Below, one piece after another: positions 8,628 to 18,136 of a stretch of DNA of 64,000 nt. Origin of the DNA: JAJPHW01 sp963799065 (GTDB lineage: Bacteria; Acidobacteriota; Terriglobia; Terriglobales; Acidobacteriaceae); assembly GCA_963799065.1 (NCBI GenBank), contig CAWCVJ010000001.1, forward strand, positions 310,001 through 374,000, given 5' to 3'. A model generated the notes under the pieces. It was not told the DNA's origin. It saw only the letters and a list, made by a program, of their open reading frames with translations, and searched no databases. How positions within the stretch are numbered: the first letter of the stretch is position 1; each line of letters starts with the position of its first letter. The position numbers were made by a program, and so were the translations under genes.

Positions 8628-9548
8628 ATGCGCGTGGTCAAGATTTTCCTGTTCGCAACCCTTTATGCTGTGTGTGCGTTCGCGGCGCAGCCTCCTTCCG
8701 AAACAAAATCCAAGCCCGCGGAAATCGATCCCGTCTATCGCCAAGCTGTCGAGAAGTGGAAGGCGGAGTTGGTCGATAATCGCAAGCAAAACTGGCTCAC
8801 TCTGGCGGGGTTGTTTTGGTTGAAACCGGGGGAGAACACATTCGGCTCCGATCCTAAGAATATGGTCGTCTTTCCCAAAGGTCCCGCCCAGGCGGGAGCA
8901 TTCGTGCTCGACGGCAAAGAGGTCACGTTAAAGTCTGCCCCCGACGCGCATACGATGATCGCTGGAAAAGAAGTGCTAACCACAAAGCTCGATCCCGATA
9001 CGTCGGAGAGACCAACGCTCGTCGACATGGGGACGTTGCGTTTCAAAGTGATTGTTCGCGGTCAGCGCATTGGCATTCGGCTCAAAGACTCCGAAAGCCC
9101 GGCGGTGCAAGCCTATCGCGGAGCGATTTTTTATCCGCTCGATCTTTCGTATCGAATCGTCGCTAAGTGGGTTCCGTCGCCGAGTCCGAAGACGGTCGAT
9201 GTGCCCAACGTTCTTGGCGATGTCGATCCGACGCCGGTGCCAGGCGAAGCGGTGTTCGCCTTGAATGGAAAGGAGTATCGGCTTTCAGCGCTGGGAGGCG
9301 AGGCTGGCAACGGATTCTTTTTTGTGTTTAACGATCCGACCAGCAAAACCGATACATATCCTGCGGGACGTTTTCTGGACACTGCGCCGGCCAAGGACGG
9401 CACCGTGGTGCTCGACTTCAACCAGGCATACAACCCGCCGTGTTCGGTTACGCCGTATGCGACTTGCCCATTGCCGCCAAAGGAAAATCGCTTGTCCGTG
9501 GCGATTCTGGCGGGCGAAAAGTACGACCGTATTCACGGACATCACTAA
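8628..9548 (+). CDS. DUF1684 secreted protein
   Basis: A 306-residue protein starting at ATG 8628 with GGAG a few bases upstream. Residues 1-20 are a signal peptide ending AFAAQ. The body carries the DUF1684 signatures: WLTLAGLFWLKPGENTFGSD near the N-terminus, IGIRLKDSESPAVQAYRG in the middle and the C-terminal block DFNQAYNPPCSVTPYATC followed by PLPPKENRL. The two cysteines of that block are conserved in the family as I recall it. The family has no established function. The gene is convergent with trmFO and the stop codons overlap. Confidence 0.85.
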   Translation: MRVVKIFLFATLYAVCAFAAQPPSETKSKPAEIDPVYRQAVEKWKAELVDNRKQNWLTLAGLFWLKPGENTFGSDPKNMVVFPKGPAQAGAFVLDGKEVTLKSAPDAHTMIAGKEVLTTKLDPDTSERPTLVDMGTLRFKVIVRGQRIGIRLKDSESPAVQAYRGAIFYPLDLSYRIVAKWVPSPSPKTVDVPNVLGDVDPTPVPGEAVFALNGKEYRLSALGGEAGNGFFFVFNDPTSKTDTYPAGRFLDTAPAKDGTVVLDFNQAYNPPCSVTPYATCPLPPKENRLSVAILAGEKYDRIHGHH

Positions 9549-10894
9549 CGGATCGCAAGAATTGTTTCTGAGGGAAGCACGCTCGGCAACCATTTTTCCA
9601 ACTGAGTAAGCGCCTGTTGGCATTGTTGTCGATGACGCTCTTTGCGGTCTTTCACTTTCACATCGAGCGCGGGCAGCAGATCGAATGTGATGTTGGCCGG
9701 CTGAAATTTCTTGGCGTCCGCATTCGTGACGTAATGGACCAATGAGCCCAGCGCGGTCGCTCTCGGCGGCGGGATTGGCTCTTGTTCTAGGGCCAGAGCC
9801 GACGCATGCACTCCTGCAAGCAAGCCAGTGGCGATTGATTCGACGTAGCCCTCGACGCCGCAAATTTGCCCTGCGAACAAGAGGCGCCGCCTGGTGCGCA
9901 ATTGCAAAGTCGCGTTCAGGAGCGCGGGCGAGTTGATGTAAGTATTGCGATGGATTTGTCCGAAGCGCAGGAAGCGGGCGTTTTCCAATCCGGGGATAAG
10001 CCGCAGCACGCGTGCCTGCTCGCCGAACTTGATGTGATTCTGAAAGCCGACGAGGTTGTAGGAATCGGCGCGCAGATTTTCCTGCCGCAATTGGACTGCG
10101 GCGTAGGGGATGCGTCCGGTGCGCGGGTCTTTCAGTCCTACGGGTTTCATGGGGCCGAAACGGAGTGTGTCGCGACCGCGACGCGCGATCTCTTCGATCG
10201 GTAAGCAGCCCTCGAAGTAGTTTAGCTTCTCCCACTCTTTTTCTTCGACGGGTTGGGCGCGGAGCAGAGCGTCGATGAACGTTTCGTATTCCTCCCGGTT
10301 CATGGGGCAGTTAATGTAATCCGCCGAACCTTTGTCGTAGCGGGCGGCGAGATAGACTTTCGATTGATCGATGGAATCGGCTTCGACGATAGGGCTGATC
10401 GAGTCGTAGAAATAAAGGTGAGGACTCTCGTTCGCTTTCGCGGTGACTTGCGCGATGGCAGCCGAAAGCGCGTCGGACGTCAGCGGACCGGTTGCGACGA
10501 TGGTGATGGAGTCGTCCGAAAAATCGCAGACTTCTTCGCGATGGATTGCGATCAGCGGCTCGCGAGAAATTGCTTCGGTGACTCGCGCAGAAAACGCCGT
10601 GCGGTCCACAGCGAGGGCGTGGCCTGCCGGAACCGAACACTCGCGGGCGATGTCGAGCAATAGCGATCCGGCGCGGCGCATTTCTTCTTTTAGCAGCCAG
10701 GGCGCTGTGTTCTCACTTTCGGATTTCAACGAATTGGAGCAGACCAGTTCGGCGAAGTCGCCAGTCTGGTGCGCCGGTGTGTTCCGTACAGGGCGCATTT
10801 CGTAGAGATCGACGCGCACTCCCCGGCGGGCGCACTGCCACGCCGCTTCGCAACCTGCGAGTCCTGCGCCGATTATCTTGATTGGGTTAGACAT
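9545..10894 (-). CDS. trmFO: FADH2/folate-dependent tRNA uridine-54 C5-methyltransferase TrmFO
   Basis: A 449-residue flavoprotein that methylates U54 in the tRNA T-loop using methylenetetrahydrofolate. The start is ATG 10892-10894 (MSNPIKIIGAGLAGCEAAW), which places the FAD-binding GAGLAG directly at the N-terminus as expected. Family motifs seen include ELVCSNSLKSE, YFYDSISPIVEADSID, QLRQENLRADSYNLVGFQ and QICGVEGYVESIATGLLAG. A longer open frame extends upstream but has no family similarity. It is the last gene of the minus-strand translation operon, directly after the small membrane protein, and its stop overlaps that of DUF1684. Confidence 0.95.
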   Translation of the reverse strand: MSNPIKIIGAGLAGCEAAWQCARRGVRVDLYEMRPVRNTPAHQTGDFAELVCSNSLKSESENTAPWLLKEEMRRAGSLLLDIARECSVPAGHALAVDRTAFSARVTEAISREPLIAIHREEVCDFSDDSITIVATGPLTSDALSAAIAQVTAKANESPHLYFYDSISPIVEADSIDQSKVYLAARYDKGSADYINCPMNREEYETFIDALLRAQPVEEKEWEKLNYFEGCLPIEEIARRGRDTLRFGPMKPVGLKDPRTGRIPYAAVQLRQENLRADSYNLVGFQNHIKFGEQARVLRLIPGLENARFLRFGQIHRNTYINSPALLNATLQLRTRRRLLFAGQICGVEGYVESIATGLLAGVHASALALEQEPIPPPRATALGSLVHYVTNADAKKFQPANITFDLLPALDVKVKDRKERHRQQCQQALTQLEKWLPSVLPSETILAIR

Positions 10895-10896
10895 CG

Positions 10897-11133
10897 CTAT
10901 GACCGCATCAGCGCATAGACGCTGGTGAGTGCCCACGTGCCCTCGAGCACGACGAAGCCTAGTTGAAAGGGATGGAAAGCGATGTAAGCCAGCACGGCGG
11001 AGCCGAGCGCGTTGAGAATGTTGTAAGCGGGCTGGCGCGAATTCATCCAGCCAAACTGGTGGCCGACGTAGGCCAGCAAGATCATCATGGCGGCGACGAA
11101 CGAGATGAGTTGGCGCAACATAGAGGCGTCCAT
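10897..11133 (-). CDS. CBU_0592-type small membrane protein
   Basis: A 78-residue protein with two to three membrane segments (residues 9-25, 38-55, 57-74). The pattern LAYVGHQFGWMNSRQPAYNILNALGSAVLAY was split here into LAYVGHQFGWM and PAYNILNALGSAVLAY, both typical of the small CBU_0592 membrane family of unknown function. The stop is 2 bp before the trmFO start and the gene begins 33 bp after nrnA, so it sits inside the operon. Confidence 0.75.
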   Translation of the reverse strand: MDASMLRQLISFVAAMMILLAYVGHQFGWMNSRQPAYNILNALGSAVLAYIAFHPFQLGFVVLEGTWALTSVYALMRS

Positions 11134-11166
11134 GAAGTCTATTGTAGTGAGATTTCTGAGCTGGAG

Positions 11167-12111
11167 TTATTGCAGCGACTGGCGCAGAAGAAGTGGAAGC
11201 ACTTGGCGCGTGGCATGCTGGAGCGGGCCGTCGACGCCGAAGCCGCTGGCGCATTGGTGTCCACCGCCGCCGAAGCCTTCGGCAATGCAGGCGACGTCGA
11301 GCTGGCCCTTGCTGCGCAGGCTGACGCGGTAGCGGCCGTCGGGAGTCTCGCGGAAGAAGGCCGCAATTTCTACATCTTTGATTGACAGGACGTAATTGAC
11401 CAGGCCTTCGCAGTCTTCTTCTTTAGCGCCAAATTGATCCATTTGCGCCTGCGTGATTGCGACCCAGGCTAGATTGCCTTCCACGCGCATGCCGGAAAGC
11501 GCCGCGCCCAGCAGCCGCATCTTCGCGACGGAATGCGCAAAGTATACGCTGCGCGCGCAACGCGCCGGATCGGCTCCGGCCAGCACGAATTCCCGAGCGA
11601 GCTCAAACGTGTGTTCGTTGGTGCCTTCAAACACAAACGATCCCGTATCGGTGAGGACGGCGGTGTAGAGGCAAGTTGCAATGTCGGGAGTGATCTTCAC
11701 GTTCGCCGCGCGCGCCAACTTGTAGACCAGTTCGGCGGTCGCGACTGCCCCCGGCTCGATCCAGTTCACGTTGGCGAAGTTGCGTCCGCTCAAGTGATGG
11801 TCGATGTTGATGAGGAAACGTCCTTCGAGACCGGTGAGGCGGGTGCGCTGGATGCTGTCGCATTCGAGCAAAATTGCAGCTTCGTAGCTGCCGTCCACGC
11901 GGGCCGACTGTTGTACTCTTTCAGCGAAGGGCAGCCGATTGTAAATGCGGGGGACGCCGTCATGCAGCACGACGTCTGCGTGCTTGCCCATCGCGCTGAG
12001 AATCTGCCCGCAGGCGAGCGCCGAGCCGATGGCGTCGCCATCAGGACGGGCGTGCGACGTCAGCACGAAGCTTTCGCGCCGGTCGATCTGTTTGAGAACT
12101 TCATCCAGCAT
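11167..12111 (-). CDS. nrnA: DHH-family phosphoesterase (NrnA-like oligoribonuclease / pAp phosphatase)
   Basis: A DHH/DHHA1 phosphoesterase that cleaves short oligoribonucleotides and, in many homologues, pAp. Motifs: SHARPDGDAIGSALA (motif I His and two Asp), LLECDS (motif II), INIDHHLSGR (the DHH motif) and FGGGGHQCASGF (DHHA1 substrate loop). I chose ATG 12109-12111 because GGAGGAG lies just upstream; a TTG at 12141 overlapping the rbfA stop would add ten residues. It follows rbfA directly, the position where many bacteria keep nrnA before truB; truB is not seen here. Confidence 0.9.
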   Translation of the reverse strand: MLDEVLKQIDRRESFVLTSHARPDGDAIGSALACGQILSAMGKHADVVLHDGVPRIYNRLPFAERVQQSARVDGSYEAAILLECDSIQRTRLTGLEGRFLINIDHHLSGRNFANVNWIEPGAVATAELVYKLARAANVKITPDIATCLYTAVLTDTGSFVFEGTNEHTFELAREFVLAGADPARCARSVYFAHSVAKMRLLGAALSGMRVEGNLAWVAITQAQMDQFGAKEEDCEGLVNYVLSIKDVEIAAFFRETPDGRYRVSLRSKGQLDVACIAEGFGGGGHQCASGFGVDGPLQHATRQVLPLLLRQSLQ

Positions 12112-12137
12112 TGCCGGACTGCTCCTCCGCTCCCAGT

Positions 12138-12506
12138 TCAAACTTTGCGCTGCCTCGCTTTCGATCGATGTAACAATTGCTCCACTCGCGCCGCGGCTTG
12201 GCCGAAGCGATCCACCTGAAAATAAAGTTCTGGGGGACGGCGCAGTTGCAACCGTTCGCCGACTTCGCGGCGGATGTACCCGACGGCAGCAGTCAGTCCT
12301 TCGAGCGTGGTTGCGGCTTCCGCGTCATCGCCCTCGACCGTGACGAAGACTTTGGCAGAGCGCGAATCCTCCGCCATGATCACGTTGCTGATGCTGGCCA
12401 GACCGATCCTGGGGTCAGATAATTCGCCTTCCACGATGGTTTCGATCTCTTCGAGCAGGGCTTGGCCCAATCGTTCCCGATGATACTTTTGGCTTCTGTT
12501 CTCCAC
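12138..12506 (-). CDS. rbfA: Ribosome-binding factor A
   Basis: A 122-residue KH-fold factor for late 30S maturation and cold adaptation. The family pattern is visible: HRERLGQALLEEIETIVEGE, LSDPRIGLASISNVIMAEDS, RSAKVFVTVEG, the helix TTLEGLTAAVGYIRREVGER and LQLRRPPELYFQVD. Length is normal. It lies between the DUF503 gene (91 bp upstream on this strand) and nrnA, within the rimP-nusA-infB operon, as in most bacteria. Confidence 0.95.
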   Translation of the reverse strand: MENRSQKYHRERLGQALLEEIETIVEGELSDPRIGLASISNVIMAEDSRSAKVFVTVEGDDAEAATTLEGLTAAVGYIRREVGERLQLRRPPELYFQVDRFGQAAARVEQLLHRSKARQRKV

Positions 12507-12597
12507 GGTTGCAACCTCTTATACCCTAAGTAAAACGAATGAGAATACCAGAAAAAGCGGCGCGAAAAACGTATTAATTGTTAAAGTTGGCTCGACC

Positions 12598-12885
12598 TCA
12601 GAGGAATTCGAGGAAGGAATCGGCCACTTCAGCGCCATTTTGGTTGGCCAATTTTGCCGCATGGCGCTCCACGATCTTCATTTGGCCGTCCAGATAATCG
12701 CGAGAACTGGAGATGCTCACGATGCCGACGGTTGCGCGATTCCAGAGTTCGGCAGCGTCTAACTCCGCGACTGCGATGTTGAACTGGGCGCGTAGCCGGT
12801 CTTTCAGGCTGCGAACCACTTGTCGCCGGTCTTTGAGGGATTGCGCGCCTTCGATATGCAGTTCGAGGGTAAGGAAAGCGATCAT
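12598..12885 (-). CDS. DUF503 (YlxP-like) protein
   Basis: A 95-residue protein when started at ATG 12883-12885 (MIAFLTLELHIEGAQSLKDR); a longer frame upstream lacks similarity. The DUF503 pattern is clear: QSLKDRRQVVRSLKDRLRAQ, FNIAVAELDAAELWNRATVG and SSRDYLDGQM. The family is found between infB and rbfA across many bacteria and is thought to be ribosome-associated, without a proven role. It is 111 bp downstream of infB. Confidence 0.88.
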   Translation of the reverse strand: MIAFLTLELHIEGAQSLKDRRQVVRSLKDRLRAQFNIAVAELDAAELWNRATVGIVSISSSRDYLDGQMKIVERHAAKLANQNGAEVADSFLEFL

Positions 12886-12933
12886 AGTGCGGCGGCTTAA
12901 TGGAGCAGCCTCAGTTGCCGCGCTTTTCTGCCC

Positions 12934-12956
12934 TGGGGCGATGAAGCGCGGCCCCA
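12934..12956. repeat. Palindromic intergenic hairpin between infB and DUF503
   Basis: TGGGGC and GCCCCA flank an 11-bp spacer (GATGAAGCGCG). It lies just after the infB stop on the minus strand and is not followed by a T run. It may be a REP-like element or an RNA processing site in the operon. Confidence 0.4.
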
Positions 12957-12996
12957 CCTAAAGTCCAAGGCGGGTCGAATTTCTCACAGGGCCGTC

Positions 12997-15891
12997 CTAC
13001 GCCATGGCTTCGGCGGCGATTTTCTCCAGCACGAAGGCTTCGATGATGTCGCCTGCTTTGATGTCGCCGTATCCGGCTAGCGAGATGCCGCACTCCATGC
13101 CGTTGGTGACTTCCTTGGCGTCGTCCTTGAAGCGTCGCAGAGAGCCGATTTTGCCCTTGAATACTTCGACATTGTCGCGCAGCAGGCGCACTTCGTTATC
13201 GCGCTTGATTACGCCGTCGGTGACGGAGCAACCGGCGATGGTTCCGACTTTCGGGATGCGGAAAGTTTCTTTGACCAGCGCGCGGCCCTGATAGTTTTCG
13301 CGGATGGTCGGTTCGAGCAGTCCGGTCATGGCGCGTTTTATTTCGTCCTGCAACTCGTAAATGATCGAGTGCAGCCGAATGTCGACTTTCTCCTGATCGG
13401 CCAGTTCCTGCGCTTTGCGCTCAGGACGCACGTTGAAGCCGATGACAATGGCGTTCGACGCCGATGCAAGCAGCACATCGGTTTCGGTGATCGCGCCGAC
13501 GCCGCTGTGAATGACTTTCAGCCGGACTTTATCGTTGGACAGCTTCGAGAGAAGATCGGTGAGCACTTCGACCGAGCCGCCAACGTCGCCTTTAAGTATG
13601 ATGTTCAATTCCTTGGTGCCGGCGGTTCGTAGCTGTTCCGCCAGACCTTCCAGCGATACGCGCGAGCTCTTGGCCAGCGTGGCTTCACGGGCCTTTTGTT
13701 CGCGGTATTCGGAAATGCCGCGGGCTTTGTCGCGGTCGGCGACGACGACGAATTGATCGCCCGCTTGGGGCAAGCCTTCCATGCCAAGAATTTCGACCGG
13801 AGTCGAGGGCGGCGCAGTTTCCAGCACTTTGCCGCGGTCATCGAACATGGCGCGAACTTTGCCATAGACGTTGCCAACAACAAAATTTTCTCCTGCGCGC
13901 AGCGTGCCGTTTTGTACTAGCACGGTGGCGACCGGGCCGCGTCCGCGATCCAGTTTGGCTTCGAGCACGAGACCCGTGGCGGGGCGATCAGGATTGGCAC
14001 GGAGATCTTGCAAGTCCGCGACCAGGCAAATCATTTCCATCAGCAGATTGAGATTGGTTTTCTGCTTCGCTGAAACGTCGACGAAGACCGTCGTGCCGCC
14101 CCACTCTTCGGGCATGAGGCCGCGATCCGCCAATTGCTTCTTGACCCGTTCGGGCAGCGCACCCGGCTTGTCGATCTTGTTGACGGCGACGATGATCGGA
14201 ACTTCGGCGGCGTGGGCGTGATCGATGGCTTCAATCGTTTGCGGCATCACGCCATCATCGGCGGCGACAACCAAGACGACGATGTCGGTGGCCTTTGCTC
14301 CGCGCGATCTCATTCGGGTGAAGGCTTCGTGACCGGGCGTGTCGAGAAATACAATTTGTCGACCGTAGGCAGGAGACTGCTTGTCTCCGATGGTGACTTT
14401 ATATGCGCCGATATGCTGTGTGATGCCGCCCGCTTCGCCACCCGCGACGTCGGTCGAGCGGATTGAGTCTAGCAGCGTTGTTTTGCCGTGATCGACGTGG
14501 CCCATGATCGTGACCACTGGAGGACGTGGCAACGACTCACCGGTGCCGACTTCGCCTTCCGCGGATTCGGCAATATCCTTCGCGGTCTGTTCTTCAAAGC
14601 TAATGACGTTGGTGTCGGCGCCAAAGAAGCGGGCCATTTCGCTGGCGAGTTCAGTGTCGAGAGTCTGATTGACGGTGGCGAAGACTCCTCGTAACAGCAG
14701 GCGCGAAATTAAATCCTTCGCGCGAATTTCGAGCTTCTCGGCAAGATCCTTGACGCTGATGCCTTCGTTGATGGTGATGGTCCGCGTAATGGGCTGCGGC
14801 TCGTTCGAGAGCGACATGCGCGGCGGCGGAGTGTAGCCCTTCATCGGGCCCTCTTTAACTCCGCGGGGAACGTAGCGCTGGCCGGGCCGTCGGGCAGGCG
14901 ATCCCGGACGAGTTCCAGGGCGATTTGCGCCCGGCGCCGGCGGTCCGGCGGCTGGGCCTACGCCGAGCGGGCGCGCGCCTGTCGGCGAAGTTCGCGTGGG
15001 ATGCATCGGGCGGCGTTCGCCGGGACGCGATGATCCCGGGCGATTCGTCCCCGGCGCTCCCGGGGGTCCGGTGGGGCGGCGCTGAAAAATTGGTTGTCCG
15101 GGCACGGGACGGCCAGGCGCGGAACGCATTGGCGCTCCGGGGCTGGCTTGCGACGAACTTGTCGTACCGGGACGAATGGGAGCCTTGTAGACCGGACGCG
15201 GCCCAGTCTGAGGAACGATCATGCGCGGCGGGGCTGGAGGCGGCGCGGTCGGTCTAGGCGGTGCGCCGACGTTGCCGGGAGCGGCCGAAATTGGAGCGGC
15301 CGGCCGCGGCACTTGCGGTACTGCCGGCGCCGGAGCACTTGGCGCGACAACCTGTGTCGGCGCAGGGGGCACAACCGGTTTGGGCTGCGGCACAGTGAAA
15401 GTAGGACGGGCAACTGAACTCGGGGTGACCAACTTCGGTGCAGGCGGCACAGAAGGCGCAGCCGGAGCCGTTGGTCGGGGAATCGAACTGGCTGCGGGAG
15501 CCGTGGTAATTTGCGTCGAAGCCACTGGCTGTGTCTCCGCAGGCGGAACCAGGGTGGGTCGCGCGGGGGGTGCGGGAGCTTCCGGCGCAGCGGCAGGGGT
15601 CTGCTTACTAATGATCGCCTTCAGAACATCGCCGGGCTTGGAGATATTCGAGAGGTCAATCTTTGTCTTGAATCCGCCGTCGTTCTCAGGCTGGCTGGCA
15701 CGCGATGGTCGGCTGGAACTCCGCGTACCGGAACCGCGCAGCGCGCTGCGCACTTTATCCGCCTCGAAGTCTTCGAGCGAACTGGAGTGCGTCTTTTTCT
15801 CAGTGACGCCCGCCTCTGCCAACACATCCAGAATAGCTTTGCTCTTGACTTCCAGCTCTCGCGCCAGATCGTTGATTCGAATCTTACTCAT
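12997..15891 (-). CDS. infB: Translation initiation factor IF-2
   Basis: A 964-residue GTPase that places initiator tRNA on the 30S subunit. Residues 1-50 carry the IF-2 N-terminal domain (RINDLARELEVKSKAILDVL). Residues about 70-380 are a long Pro/Ala-rich linker, a common variable region. A second N-terminal IF-2 module follows (VKDLAEKLEIRAKDLISRLL). The G domain begins near 460 with G1 GHVDHGKT at 464-471, then DTPGHEAF and VNKIDKPG. The C-terminal domains end in SLAGYGDIKAGDIIEAF. It is the third gene of the operon, 97 bp after nusA. Confidence 0.97.
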   Translation of the reverse strand: MSKIRINDLARELEVKSKAILDVLAEAGVTEKKTHSSSLEDFEADKVRSALRGSGTRSSSRPSRASQPENDGGFKTKIDLSNISKPGDVLKAIISKQTPAAAPEAPAPPARPTLVPPAETQPVASTQITTAPAASSIPRPTAPAAPSVPPAPKLVTPSSVARPTFTVPQPKPVVPPAPTQVVAPSAPAPAVPQVPRPAAPISAAPGNVGAPPRPTAPPPAPPRMIVPQTGPRPVYKAPIRPGTTSSSQASPGAPMRSAPGRPVPGQPIFQRRPTGPPGAPGTNRPGSSRPGERRPMHPTRTSPTGARPLGVGPAAGPPAPGANRPGTRPGSPARRPGQRYVPRGVKEGPMKGYTPPPRMSLSNEPQPITRTITINEGISVKDLAEKLEIRAKDLISRLLLRGVFATVNQTLDTELASEMARFFGADTNVISFEEQTAKDIAESAEGEVGTGESLPRPPVVTIMGHVDHGKTTLLDSIRSTDVAGGEAGGITQHIGAYKVTIGDKQSPAYGRQIVFLDTPGHEAFTRMRSRGAKATDIVVLVVAADDGVMPQTIEAIDHAHAAEVPIIVAVNKIDKPGALPERVKKQLADRGLMPEEWGGTTVFVDVSAKQKTNLNLLMEMICLVADLQDLRANPDRPATGLVLEAKLDRGRGPVATVLVQNGTLRAGENFVVGNVYGKVRAMFDDRGKVLETAPPSTPVEILGMEGLPQAGDQFVVVADRDKARGISEYREQKAREATLAKSSRVSLEGLAEQLRTAGTKELNIILKGDVGGSVEVLTDLLSKLSNDKVRLKVIHSGVGAITETDVLLASASNAIVIGFNVRPERKAQELADQEKVDIRLHSIIYELQDEIKRAMTGLLEPTIRENYQGRALVKETFRIPKVGTIAGCSVTDGVIKRDNEVRLLRDNVEVFKGKIGSLRRFKDDAKEVTNGMECGISLAGYGDIKAGDIIEAFVLEKIAAEAMA

Positions 15892-15988
15892 CCGCCCCTT
15901 TGTGCCACCCGGCTCCGCTAAGTCCTCATGTCAACCTCACGGCAGTGGCTTTGTCGCGTGTTTGCTTTGGCAAACGCGTCATGTCCAA

Positions 15989-17485
15989 TTATCGCTGGTT
16001 CTCGGAAGAATGTTGAGGTTCTTCCGCAATTTGTTCTGCAATCGCTTCGGGTACTTCGGAATCCGAAACCGCTTCCCCGTTTTCCGCTTTCAGAGCTTGC
16101 GGCTCGGCAACATGATTCGTCTCTGCCGAAGTTTCCGCTGCCGCCGCGTCGGCTGCATTCTGCGCTTCGATCGCCGCTGCGTCGGCTGCGGCCGCTGCTG
16201 CGTCCAGCGCGGCAAAATAATCGCTGACCGCGAGGCTGATCTTTTCGATGGTCTCGGGATCGATGCCTTCGATCGCTTCGAGTTGCTCCGGAGTCATATC
16301 CGCGAGCGCTTCGACGGTTACGATGCCCGCCGCGCCGAGCTTCGCGACCAGTTCTTCACCGAGTTCGACAACGCTTGCGAGCGGAGTCGCCGTTGGCGGC
16401 AACAGCGCAGCCATCTGCTGCTCCACTTCTTGTCGTTTCTCTTCCTCGCTCTTGATGTCGATCTTCCAGCCCAGCAACTTGGCCGCGAGCCTGACGTTCT
16501 GACCCTTCTTGCCGATGGCGAGCGAGAGTTGACTGTCGTCGACCACAACTTCGAGGTGCTTGTCGGCTGCATCGACAATCGTGACCTTGCTGACTTTCGC
16601 AGGCTGCAACGCTTTTTCGGCGAACGTGACTGAGTCTTCGTGCCACTCGATGATGTCAATCTTCTCGCCGCGCAGTTCGCGGATGATCGATTGCACTCTC
16701 ATGCCCTTCATGCCCACGCAGGCGCCCACCGCGTCCACGTCTTTGTCTTTCGACATGACGGCGATTTTCGTGCGTTCCCCAGCCTCACGCGCGATGGCGC
16801 GAATCACGACGGTGCCATCGTAAATCTCCGGCACTTCGGTCTGGAACAAGTGCTGCACCAATTCAGGGACGGCGCGGGAAACCACGACCGCCGGGCCTTT
16901 CGCCGCTTTCTCCAAGCGAGCGATGACGACCCGCGTCCGCTCACCGATCGCGAAGGACTCCAGCCGCGACTGCTCTTTGCGCGGCATCCGGCCTTCGGTC
17001 TTTCCCAGGTCGAGGATCACATCCGGCCCCTCGATACGCTTCACCGCAGCGTTGACGATTTCGCCGACCTTGCCGATGTAGTCGTTATAAACCGTATCGC
17101 GCTCGGCTTCGCGAACTTTCTGGAAAATGACCTGCTTGGCCAGTTGCGCGGCGATGCGTCCCAGAATTCCTTCGGTCTCTTTCAGGATCAGCAGTTCGCC
17201 GCCGACTTCCAGCGCGGGATTGATCTTGCGGGCGTCTTCCAGCGTGATCTGCAACAGGGGGTCTTCCACCTGCTCAGGCGTTTCTACCACCGCCTTGACT
17301 ACATGAACGCGAATCTTACCTGAGCTTTTTTCGAGCTCGGCGCGCAGATTCTCCTGGCTCTTATAATATTTTCGAGTCGCGACGACAATGGCGTCCTCGA
17401 TGGCCGCGACCACAATTTTCGGGTCGATGCCTTTCTCTTTACTAAGAGCTTCAATCGTGTTGTAGAGCTCGCTCGCCATAGACAC
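15989..17485 (-). CDS. nusA: Transcription termination/antitermination factor NusA
   Basis: A 498-residue factor that binds RNA polymerase and RNA. Order: NusA N-terminal domain (residues 1-125), S1 domain (about 130-200, GEIVNAAVKRIEGPDVILDL), two KH domains (about 205-345, VGACVGMKGMRVQSIIRELR and LSLAIGKKGQNVRLAAKL), then one acidic helix-hairpin repeat (MTPEQLEAIEGIDPETIEKI). The last 90 residues are Ala/Glu-rich and look disordered (DAAAAAADAAAIEAQNAAD), an extension of the usual form. It lies between rimP and infB, the conserved order. Confidence 0.97.
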   Translation of the reverse strand: MSMASELYNTIEALSKEKGIDPKIVVAAIEDAIVVATRKYYKSQENLRAELEKSSGKIRVHVVKAVVETPEQVEDPLLQITLEDARKINPALEVGGELLILKETEGILGRIAAQLAKQVIFQKVREAERDTVYNDYIGKVGEIVNAAVKRIEGPDVILDLGKTEGRMPRKEQSRLESFAIGERTRVVIARLEKAAKGPAVVVSRAVPELVQHLFQTEVPEIYDGTVVIRAIAREAGERTKIAVMSKDKDVDAVGACVGMKGMRVQSIIRELRGEKIDIIEWHEDSVTFAEKALQPAKVSKVTIVDAADKHLEVVVDDSQLSLAIGKKGQNVRLAAKLLGWKIDIKSEEEKRQEVEQQMAALLPPTATPLASVVELGEELVAKLGAAGIVTVEALADMTPEQLEAIEGIDPETIEKISLAVSDYFAALDAAAAAADAAAIEAQNAADAAAAETSAETNHVAEPQALKAENGEAVSDSEVPEAIAEQIAEEPQHSSENQR

Positions 17486-17542
17486 TCACTGGGTGTTGCG
17501 TCCCGAAATCCTTCGCCGGATTTCAAGAAAATCTCCACGAAT

Positions 17543-18088
17543 CTATATCTCCGGAACCAGATTCGCTTTTTCCACGTTCGCCAAGTCAATTTCCAAGGAC
17601 TGCGGAGCGTCTTCTCGCTCGGAGCGCTTTTTCTTCCTCGCTCCACCGATCAGTACCGTAATCCGATTGCGTTCGAACTTTTCCAACTGCCCCTCGAAGT
17701 GCCGGTTGCCGTTCACCGGATTATGCGTACTCAACTTCACCCGGCTGCCCACGAAGCGTTCGTAATCCGCGGCGCGAAGCAGCTTCCGATCCAGCCCCGG
17801 GGAAGAAACTTCAAACAAATACGAGCCGCCTGCCATCACATCCTCGATATCGAGGATCGTGCTCACTTCGCGGCTAACCTTGGCACAATCTTCGTGCGTT
17901 ACTCCGGCAAGCTCAGCCTCAGCACCCGTTTCCGCCTGACCTGCCCAAGGCTTATCAAGGACGATGCGCAACATGCGCGCCTTGCCTCCGCCTCGCAACT
18001 CGACTTCGACGACTTCCAAGCCGTGCGTCGCCGCCACCCGGCCCGCGATCTCACGCACCTTGTCGGGATCAAACGCCATTTCCTTCAA
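17543..18088 (-). CDS. rimP: Ribosome maturation factor RimP
   Basis: A 181-residue factor for 30S assembly. The family features are present: VREIAGRVAATHGLEVVEVE at the N-terminus, MLRIVLDKP, VTHEDCAKVSREVSTILD and the signature SYLFEVSSPGLDRKL. The C-terminal Sm-like domain includes the insertion ARKKKRSEREDA. Start at 18088 (MKEMAFDPDKV); ATG 18079 is an alternative. It is the first protein gene of the operon, with a promoter about 110 bp upstream and a leader hairpin between. Confidence 0.93.
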   Translation of the reverse strand: MKEMAFDPDKVREIAGRVAATHGLEVVEVELRGGGKARMLRIVLDKPWAGQAETGAEAELAGVTHEDCAKVSREVSTILDIEDVMAGGSYLFEVSSPGLDRKLLRAADYERFVGSRVKLSTHNPVNGNRHFEGQLEKFERNRITVLIGGARKKKRSEREDAPQSLEIDLANVEKANLVPEI

Positions 18089-18136
18089 TCACTTACAGGG
18101 CTGTTATCGACTTCGGAACGTGCCGCAAAATAAAAT

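Noticed and set aside
10895..11254. N-terminal extension of trmFO by 120 residues
   Set aside because: Arg-rich, no similarity, overlaps the small membrane gene and part of nrnA; the FAD motif fits directly behind ATG 10894.
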